From: Tardiphaga sp.
GTDB lineage: Bacteria > Pseudomonadota > Alphaproteobacteria > Rhizobiales > Xanthobacteraceae
Length of the DNA: 10,816 bases
NCBI GenBank assembly: GCA_028290325.1
Contig: JAQGJY010000345.1
Coordinates: 1-10,816 of the forward strand
Direction of reading: 5' to 3'
The notes beneath the pieces are model-generated. The model made no database searches, was not told the origin of the DNA, and saw only the letters and a program-made list of their open reading frames with translations. Positions 6,720 through 10,816 of this stretch are shown in pieces (positions within the stretch are counted from its first letter, which is position 1; every line of letters starts with the position of its first letter). Position numbers and translations under genes: made by a program.

Positions 6720-6915
6720 GCGCGCACAGTCCACCAATTTCTTTAAAGATGACTCAACGTATTGATTTCAGTGTTTTTTAACCATGCGGGCCGCGCCCAG
6801 GCGTTATGTCTTTGCGATAATAGTGCAGCAACGCTGACTTTTCGGGTCGGGAACGGTTCGCTAATCTCGCGGTTACACGTGCGCGAAACCAAAACGCAAA
6901 CCGAGGAGACGTCTG
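6720..6915. promoter_or_regulatory. Divergent promoter region between the extensin-like gene and the microprotein gene
   Basis: This stretch of 196 bases is AT-richer than its surroundings near 6735-6785 and contains a T6 run at about 6774-6779. The minus-strand promoter of the extensin-like gene should be here, but I could not fix its boxes. On the plus strand an EcfG-like promoter (6850-6874) precedes the small gene. I see no other gene in it. Confidence 0.45.
6850..6874 (+). promoter_or_regulatory. EcfG-type (general stress response) promoter candidate
   Basis: GGAAC (6850-6854), a 16-base spacer and GGTT (6871-6874) match the alphaproteobacterial EcfG consensus GGAAC-N16/17-cGTT at all but the weakest position. 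Transcription would begin near 6881, about 35 bases before the start codon of the 27-residue ORF. Position and orientation support it. Confidence 0.55.
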
Positions 6916-6999
6916 ATGACCATCACCAGCCGTTTGAGCGTTCTGACCGCGTATGCCGCGATCGGCTTTGTCGGCGCGATCGTCTTGGGTGTGATCTAG
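6916..6999 (+). CDS. 27-residue single-pass membrane microprotein
   Basis: The ORF has 27 codons plus TAG and encodes a short basic N-terminus (MTITSRLS) followed by one hydrophobic helix of about 19 residues (VLTAYAAIGFVGAIVLGVI) that reaches the C-terminus. A strong Shine-Dalgarno GAGGAG lies seven bases before the ATG, and an EcfG-like promoter lies further upstream, so it is probably translated. I recall similar tiny hydrophobic ORFs in Bradyrhizobium-type genomes but cannot name a family or function. Expected location is the inner membrane, N-terminus in the cytoplasm by the positive-inside rule. Most gene callers would miss it because of its length. Confidence 0.65.
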   Translation: MTITSRLSVLTAYAAIGFVGAIVLGVI

Positions 7000-7286
7000 G
7001 AAACGTGTGTTCCGCCATGACTGGACAAGGGCGCGCTTCGCGCCCCAGGCCGGGGTGAGCCACGTTTTGTCGAACATGAAATGGGCGAATTGAATCGCCG
7101 CTGGCGCGCGATCGGCTTCGCTTGATCGATCCTGGCGGCGATCAGTCTCAAGCGACGACACAAATCTCCTCGCGACGAAACCGTTTCCCGGGCACGACGC
7201 AAATCTCCTGAAACGCTCGGCTCCTATTGATCGATGCAACGAGACGCCACCACGGCGCATCACCAGGCATCCAACGGAGACCGGCC
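7000..7286. other. Intergenic region before the L,D-transpeptidase gene
   Basis: I see no credible gene in these 287 bases; the minus-strand frame across 6778-7263 is an arginine-rich artefact and runs over the microprotein. It holds a GC hairpin without a T-tract (GGGCGCG at 7029-7035 with CGCGCCC at 7039-7045), which may attenuate transcription from upstream, and a 16-base direct repeat (7155-7170 and 7194-7209). The promoter of the following gene should be here but is not recognisable. Confidence 0.4.
7155..7209 (+). repeat. 16-base direct repeat, two copies 39 bases apart
   Basis: ACGACACAAATCTCCT (7155-7170) recurs as ACGACGCAAATCTCCT (7194-7209), with 15 of 16 bases identical. Both copies lie upstream of the L,D-transpeptidase gene, within 135 bases of its start. 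They could be tandem sites for a regulator or a remnant of a short duplication. Confidence 0.5.
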
Positions 7287-7991
7287 ATGTTCAACCGCAT
7301 CATTTCGACGATCACGGCCCGCCGCACCGCGGCGGCCCTCGGCGGCCTCGCTATCGGCCTGTTCGCGACGGCTGCCAACGCCGCCCCACCGTCACTGTTT
7401 CCGTTCATGTTGCTGCCCGCGCCGATGCAGATCCAGCCGCAGCAGATGCCGCCGCAGCTGCAGCCCTACGCGCCGGCCGACGATGCTACGACCGAGATCG
7501 AACAGCCCTCGCGCTTCAAGCGCCAGATCGTCAGCTACGCCAGTCGCGAGGCCGCCGGCACGATCGTGATCGATACCGCGAACACCTATCTCTATTACCT
7601 GCTCGGCAGCGGCCACGCCGTTCGTTATGGCATCGGCGTCGGCCGCGACGGCTTCACCTGGTCGGGCATCCAGACCGTCTCGCGCAAGGCGGAATGGCCG
7701 AGCTGGACGCCGCCCGCCGACATGCTGCGCCGCCAACCCTATCTGCCACGCTTCATGGCGGGCGGCCCCGGCAATCCGCTCGGCGCGCGCGCGATGTATC
7801 TTGGCGGCACGATCTACCGGATCCACGGCACCAACGATCCGTCGACGATCGGCCAGAACGTCTCATCCGGCTGCATCCGCCTGACCAATACCGACGTCGC
7901 CGACCTCTATAGCCGCGTCAATGTCGGGACCAAGGTCGTCGTGCTGCCGGGCGAGCGTCGCGCCGACAGCGGCAACGGCCGCCGCGGCTAA
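7287..7991 (+). CDS. Exported L,D-transpeptidase (YkuD domain)
   Basis: This 234-aa periplasmic enzyme belongs to the family that forms 3-3 peptidoglycan cross-links or attaches proteins to the wall. Residues 1-32 are a Sec signal peptide (basic start, hydrophobic core, cleavage after ANA). A Pro/Gln-rich linker (about 33-75) precedes the YkuD domain (about 90-222). The catalytic motif is H180-GTNDPSTIGQNV-SSGC-IRL, with nucleophile Cys196 and His180; S193 replaces the more usual His before the SGC-type core, as in many family members. WPSWTPPADML and GGPGNPLGARAM are further family segments. The start at 7287 has GGAGA eight bases upstream; earlier in-frame codons lack this. It is followed by a strong terminator, so it is probably a single-gene unit. 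Confidence 0.93.
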   Translation: MFNRIISTITARRTAAALGGLAIGLFATAANAAPPSLFPFMLLPAPMQIQPQQMPPQLQPYAPADDATTEIEQPSRFKRQIVSYASREAAGTIVIDTANTYLYYLLGSGHAVRYGIGVGRDGFTWSGIQTVSRKAEWPSWTPPADMLRRQPYLPRFMAGGPGNPLGARAMYLGGTIYRIHGTNDPSTIGQNVSSGCIRLTNTDVADLYSRVNVGTKVVVLPGERRADSGNGRRG

Positions 7992-8010
7992 GACTTCGCA
8001 ATCCGGCTGA

Positions 8011-8046
8011 ACGATGGCGCGGGCAACCGCGCCATCGTCTTATTTG
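8011..8046 (+). terminator. Rho-independent terminator after the L,D-transpeptidase gene
   Basis: ACGATGGCGCGG (8011-8022) pairs perfectly with CCGCGCCATCGT (8027-8038) around a GCAA tetraloop of the stable GNRA type. The T-rich CTTATTTG follows at once. It begins 20 bases after the stop. Confidence 0.9.
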
Positions 8047-8106
8047 TCCTTACACTGGCGTCATTTGGCGGCGGACTGTAGGCTCCGCTTTTTCGCGGGA
8101 GCACCA

Positions 8107-9657
8107 ATGCGTCTCAAACCGATCCTGATGGCGACGGCGGTGATCGCCGTCGCTTTCGTTGCAGCCCTGAAAATCATGGACTGGGTTGCGCCAAAAAGCG
8201 CCGGCACGAGGCCGGTGCTCGTCGAATTGCCGCCGCTACCGCCCGTGCAATCCACCTCTACGATCGTCACACCGATCGCCATCGCGTTGACCGCTATCCG
8301 CGACGCCGCCGATCGCGGCGCGCCGCGTGACTTCGCCGGTCGCGCCGACAATCCGGTGCCGCAACTGTTGAAAGACGCCGACATCAATTGGACCGCGCAG
8401 CGCGGGCCGATCGTGGCGACCGGCGCGCCGGAAGGGCTATCGCTTTCAACGCCGCTCAACGGCACCTTGAAAGTCTCCGGGGCGCTATCCGGCAACGCGC
8501 AGAGCGCGATCGGCAACGCCCTTGGCAGCCTGCTCGGCGGCAATGTCGCCAAGCAATTCGGCAATATCAACATCAAGGGGATCAACGCCAACGCCGACAT
8601 TCGCGGCACGATCGGCATGACGTCGCGACCAACGCTACTGCCGAACTGGCGGTTCGAGCCGGGACTGACCGCGCAGGTCAACCTCAGCGACACCAACCTG
8701 TCGGTCTCTGGCATTCGCGTCAACGTTCCGGCCGAGATCAAACCGGTGATCGATCGCACGGTGAATGATCAGCTCGCGCAGTTGCAGCAGCGCATCCGCA
8801 ACGATCCCGCGCTCGAACAGGCGGCCCGGCGCGAGTGGACGCGGATGTGCCGCTCGATCGCACTGCCGAGCGCCGCGCCCGGCCTGCCGCCTCTGTGGCT
8901 CGAATTGAAGCCGACGCGCGGCATCGCCGCGCAACCGAAAATCGACGCCACCAATGTCACACTGACCCTCGGGCTGGAGGCCGATACGCGCATCACGTCT
9001 GCGGCGACGACACCGGAATGCGCCTTCCCCGCGGAGCTGACGATCGGGCCGGCACGACCCGGCCTCATCAATATCGGCGTGCCGATCGACATGCCATTCA
9101 TCGAACTGAACAAGATCGTGCAGGCGCAGATCGTCGGCAAGACGTTTCCGGAAGACGGCAGCGGCGCGGTCGATATCACCGTGAAGAACGCCAGCGTTGC
9201 AGCATCCGGGGACCGATTGCTGATCTCCATGCTGGTCAACGCCAAGGAAAAGAAAAGCTTCTTCGGCTTCGGCGGCGAGGCGACCATTCACGTCTGGGGC
9301 AAGCCAATGCTCGATCGCGTCCAGCAAACGATCAAGCTCACCGACATGACGCTGGCGGTGGAATCCGAGGCGGCGTTCGGCCTGCTCGGCTCGGCCGCGC
9401 GTGCGGCCATGCCATATCTTCAGGATGCGATCGCGGAGCGCGCCACGGTCGATCTCAAACCGTTCGCCGCGACCGCGCAGCAGCAGATCGCGACGCTCGT
9501 CGCCGACATGCAGAAGAGCGAGAACGGCGTCAAGGTCGTGGCGCAGGTGACGTCGCTGCAGCTCACCGGCATCGCGTTTGACTCCAAGACCTTGCGGGTG
9601 ATCGCCGCCGCACAAGGCGGCATCAATGTCGTGGTGTCGGCTCTGCCGGGGCTTTGA
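8107..9657 (+). CDS. DUF4403 family protein, membrane-anchored and periplasmic
   Basis: This 516-aa protein of unknown function has an N-terminal signal anchor (about residues 6-22, ILMATAVIAVAFVAALK) with basic residues before it, so the bulk should lie in the periplasm. The body alternates beta-rich segments characteristic of DUF4403: PPLPPVQSTSTIVTPIAIAL near 45-60, WRFEPGLTAQVNLSDTNLSV, NVPAEIKPVIDRTVNDQL, a LWLELKPTRG segment, VPIDMPFIELNKIVQAQIVG, and a KPMLDRVQQTIKLTDMTLAVES repeat-like block. It has just two cysteines (248 and 305), which could form one disulfide. The start at 8107 has GGGAG six bases upstream; in-frame codons from 8014 fall in the preceding terminator. It is separated from its upstream neighbour by that terminator and has its own leader of less than 70 bases. 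I cannot assign a reaction. Confidence 0.88.
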   Translation: MRLKPILMATAVIAVAFVAALKIMDWVAPKSAGTRPVLVELPPLPPVQSTSTIVTPIAIALTAIRDAADRGAPRDFAGRADNPVPQLLKDADINWTAQRGPIVATGAPEGLSLSTPLNGTLKVSGALSGNAQSAIGNALGSLLGGNVAKQFGNINIKGINANADIRGTIGMTSRPTLLPNWRFEPGLTAQVNLSDTNLSVSGIRVNVPAEIKPVIDRTVNDQLAQLQQRIRNDPALEQAARREWTRMCRSIALPSAAPGLPPLWLELKPTRGIAAQPKIDATNVTLTLGLEADTRITSAATTPECAFPAELTIGPARPGLINIGVPIDMPFIELNKIVQAQIVGKTFPEDGSGAVDITVKNASVAASGDRLLISMLVNAKEKKSFFGFGGEATIHVWGKPMLDRVQQTIKLTDMTLAVESEAAFGLLGSAARAAMPYLQDAIAERATVDLKPFAATAQQQIATLVADMQKSENGVKVVAQVTSLQLTGIAFDSKTLRVIAAAQGGINVVVSALPGL

Positions 9658-9669
9658 GATCCCGGCACG

Positions 9670-9698
9670 AAAAAACGCGCCCGGCGAAACCGGGCGCG
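9670..9698 (-). terminator. Rho-independent terminator of the PRC-barrel gene (bidirectional)
   Basis: CGCGCCCGG (9676-9684) and CCGGGCGCG (9690-9698) form a perfect 9-bp stem with a CGAAA loop. Six As at 9670-9675 become a T6 tract on the minus strand, so it is a strong terminator for the gene ending at 9721. In the plus direction CTTCTC follows, so it may also end the DUF4403 transcript, whose stop is 12 bases upstream of the A-run. Confidence 0.9.
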
Positions 9699-9720
9699 CT
9701 TCTCAACTCGCGTCTGATGG

Positions 9721-10338
9721 TTAGGAGTTGGTGTATTTAAACTCCGGCATCGACTTCAGCTGATCCTTGGTGCCGCTGATCACGGCGTGATCGGGATACC
9801 AGGGGTTCGGCGTCGAAGCCGCCGGTGCCGCGCTCATGCCGCTGCCGGCCGCGCCCGTCGTGCCGGTTGACGACGAGGACTTGGTCGACGACGCGCCGCC
9901 GGCACCGCTGCCGCTGCTCGCGGTGTTGGTCGCGACCGGCTCATTGACGAACTTGACCTTTTCGAACGGGATCGCGACGTAGCGCTCGCCCACGCCGAGG
10001 AAGCCGCCGACGCCCACGACAACCGCGACGATCTTGCCACTCTTGTCGGTCAGCAGATCGTTGATCGTACCGAGGCTTTCGTTGCCCTCATTATACACGC
10101 TGAGGCCCACGACCTTCGAGGCGCGCCAGTTGCCGGTGTAGGATGAATTGGTGGAGGCGGTCGATGATGGCGGCGTGCTCGTGGCGGACGGAGCCGTGGT
10201 CGTCGACGGCGATGGCGATGTGGATGGCGTCGTCGTGCTGTCGGTGGACGGCGACTGCGCGAAGGCCGCGGTGGCCAGCAACGCGGAACCGACGATACCG
10301 GCGGTGAAGGACTTCGCGGTGAAACGTTTGGTGAACAT
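9721..10338 (-). CDS. Exported PRC-barrel domain protein with Ser/Thr-rich linkers
   Basis: This 205-aa protein has a Sec signal peptide (1-27, cleaved after AFA), a Ser/Thr/Pro-rich linker (about 28-67), one PRC-barrel domain (about 70-131: ASKVVGLSVYN, SLGTINDLLTDKSGKIVAVVVGVGGFLGVGERYVAIPF), a second Ser/Gly/Ala-rich linker (about 137-176) and a short conserved end (NPWYPDHAVISGTKDQLKSMPEF). PRC-barrels are small beta-barrels used for RNA or protein contacts; the exported forms common in rhizobia are mostly uncharacterised. The start at 10338 has AGGAG eight bases upstream. An EcfG-type promoter lies about 34-58 bases before the ATG, so it is probably induced by general stress. A strong terminator follows the gene. 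Confidence 0.9.
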   Translation of the reverse strand: MFTKRFTAKSFTAGIVGSALLATAAFAQSPSTDSTTTPSTSPSPSTTTAPSATSTPPSSTASTNSSYTGNWRASKVVGLSVYNEGNESLGTINDLLTDKSGKIVAVVVGVGGFLGVGERYVAIPFEKVKFVNEPVATNTASSGSGAGGASSTKSSSSTGTTGAAGSGMSAAPAASTPNPWYPDHAVISGTKDQLKSMPEFKYTNS

Positions 10339-10371
10339 GGGACGATCTCCTCTATGAAGTTGCAAAAGGGG

Positions 10372-10396
10372 AACGCGAAGATTTACCGAGCGTTCC
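10372..10396 (-). promoter_or_regulatory. EcfG-type general stress promoter of the PRC-barrel gene
   Basis: On the minus strand GGAAC (10396-10392), a 16-base spacer and CGTT (10375-10372) match the EcfG consensus exactly. Initiation near 10365 gives a leader of about 27 nt that contains the AGGAG ribosome-binding site. The same bases are also an 8-bp inverted repeat (10369-10376 with 10390-10397), because GGGAACGC and GCGTTCCC are reverse complements. Confidence 0.75.
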
Positions 10397-10434
10397 CGAT
10401 TGGAACGAGAAATTCCGCGCAACCAGCTGCTGAT

Positions 10435-10526
10435 TCGCGGGCGTTATCGTCGCGGCGCCGCCCGAGACCCGGCTGCACCAGTCAAGCCGCGTCGCGCCTC
10501 GAGCACGGCGAAGCTCGCGGGCGTTA
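10435..10526 (+). repeat. 12-base direct repeat in the PRC-barrel intergenic region
   Basis: TCGCGGGCGTTA occurs at 10435-10446 and again at 10515-10526, an exact match 80 bases apart. The second copy includes the stop codon of the right-hand PRC-barrel gene. It may reflect a small duplication of the gene end; chance cannot be excluded in such GC-rich DNA. Confidence 0.35.
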
Positions 10527-10816
10527 GAACCCGCCCCAATACGGCGTGACCCCATAGTAACGATGCAACTGCTCTTCGCGACTGCGGTCGCCCCAGTCGA
10601 AATCAAGGTTCGCGCGAAATGACGGCGCGCTCTGGAGTTGCTCGTTATCGATATCGAGCACGTAGGCGTCGAGCTTGGTGCTGTAAGTCAGCGTTGACCA
10701 GGGCAGCGGCAGCAAGTTGGTACCGATACCCAGAAAGCCGCCGAAACTCAGAATCGCGTACGAGACTTTTCCCGTTTCCTTGTCGATCATCAGGCGCTCG
10801 ATATGCCCGATCGTAT
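10524..10816 (-). CDS. PRC-barrel domain protein, C-terminal part (5' end outside the window)
   Basis: The minus-strand frame is open to the right edge; 97 codons including the stop are visible. It begins TIGHIERLMIDKETGKVSYAIL and continues SFGGFLGIGTNLLPLPWSTLTYSTKLDAYVLDI, the second half of a PRC-barrel domain. The C-terminal tail is APSF, then DFDWGDRSREEQLHRYYGVTPYWGGF, with the YYG.TPYW ending typical of cytoplasmic rhizobial PRC-barrel proteins. It is a different subtype from the exported protein downstream: no Ser/Thr linkers are seen and the tail is acidic and aromatic. An ATG at 10790 lies inside the domain and is not the start. It is 185 bases upstream of the next PRC-barrel gene on the same strand, which has its own promoter. 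Confidence 0.88.
   Translation of the reverse strand, partial: TIGHIERLMIDKETGKVSYAILSFGGFLGIGTNLLPLPWSTLTYSTKLDAYVLDIDNEQLQSAPSFRANLDFDWGDRSREEQLHRYYGVTPYWGGF

Noticed and set aside
7029..7045. GC-rich hairpin after the microprotein as a terminator
   Set aside because: The 7-bp stem has no T-tract on the plus strand and only a 3-base loop; too weak to list as a terminator on its own.
6778..7263. 161-codon open frame on the minus strand
   Set aside because: It crosses the microprotein and its promoter, starts without a ribosome-binding site and has no domain; composition is that of noncoding GC-rich DNA.
8635..9615. 326-codon open frame on the minus strand
   Set aside because: Antisense to the DUF4403 gene, with His/Arg/Asp-rich composition and no recognisable domain.
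10148..10357. Asp/Gly/Val-repeat open frame on the plus strand
   Set aside because: It is the complement of the Ser/Thr/Pro-rich linker and signal peptide codons of the exported PRC-barrel protein; the repeat look comes from those codons.
1..10816. Mobile elements, CRISPR arrays, prophage or toxin-antitoxin genes
   Set aside because: No transposase, integrase, regularly spaced repeats, attachment-site pairs or toxin-antitoxin-like gene pairs were seen; composition and gene style are even across the window.

Overview
The window is about 62-65% GC by eye and reads as ordinary chromosome of an alphaproteobacterium, most likely of the Bradyrhizobium/Rhodopseudomonas/Afipia group (Nitrobacteraceae). 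The reasons are gene content and protein style: a DUF4403 protein, an extensin-like lipoprotein, an alanine-rich YkuD protein, PRC-barrel proteins, a type A RNase P RNA, and two promoter-like elements that fit the alphaproteobacterial stress sigma factor EcfG. The genus is inferred from remembered family resemblance, not from a search. I see no mobile element, CRISPR array, tRNA or other sign of recent transfer.

Layout, left to right. Positions 1-56 (-) hold the first 18 codons of rsmH, normally an early gene of the dcw cell-division and wall cluster, which would run off the left edge. A 345-base divergent region follows, with an 18-bp near-palindrome and a CtrA-like box. Next, on +, come a zinc N-acetylmuramoyl-L-alanine amidase with a peptidoglycan-binding domain and then rnpB, whose likely promoter overlaps the amidase stop codon. 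A strong hairpin separates rnpB from a convergent two-gene operon on the minus strand (4695-1855): an EmrA/HlyD-type membrane-fusion protein and an EmrB-type 14-helix MFS exporter. A divergent TetR/AefR-type regulator (4866-5507) shares an upstream region that carries a perfect 10+1+10 palindrome, very probably its operator.

The right half is dominated by the cell envelope. It has an extensin-like lipoprotein with a probable metallopeptidase-type metal site (6719-5562, -), a 27-residue membrane microprotein (6916-6999, +), an exported L,D-transpeptidase (7287-7991, +), a membrane-anchored DUF4403 protein (8107-9657, +), an exported PRC-barrel protein with Ser/Thr-rich linkers (10338-9721, -), and the 3' part of a second PRC-barrel gene (10816-10524, -). 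Textbook hairpin terminators lie at 8011-8046 and 9670-9698.

Taken together, this is a peptidoglycan and envelope maintenance neighbourhood with an inserted, probably self-regulated, drug efflux operon. The most informative regulatory signals are two EcfG-type promoters (upstream of the exported PRC-barrel gene and of the microprotein) and the paired palindromes in the tetR/emrAB interval. I did not find a convincing new multi-gene system. The best candidates for something undescribed are the microprotein with its stress promoter and the poorly characterised DUF4403 and extensin-like proteins.
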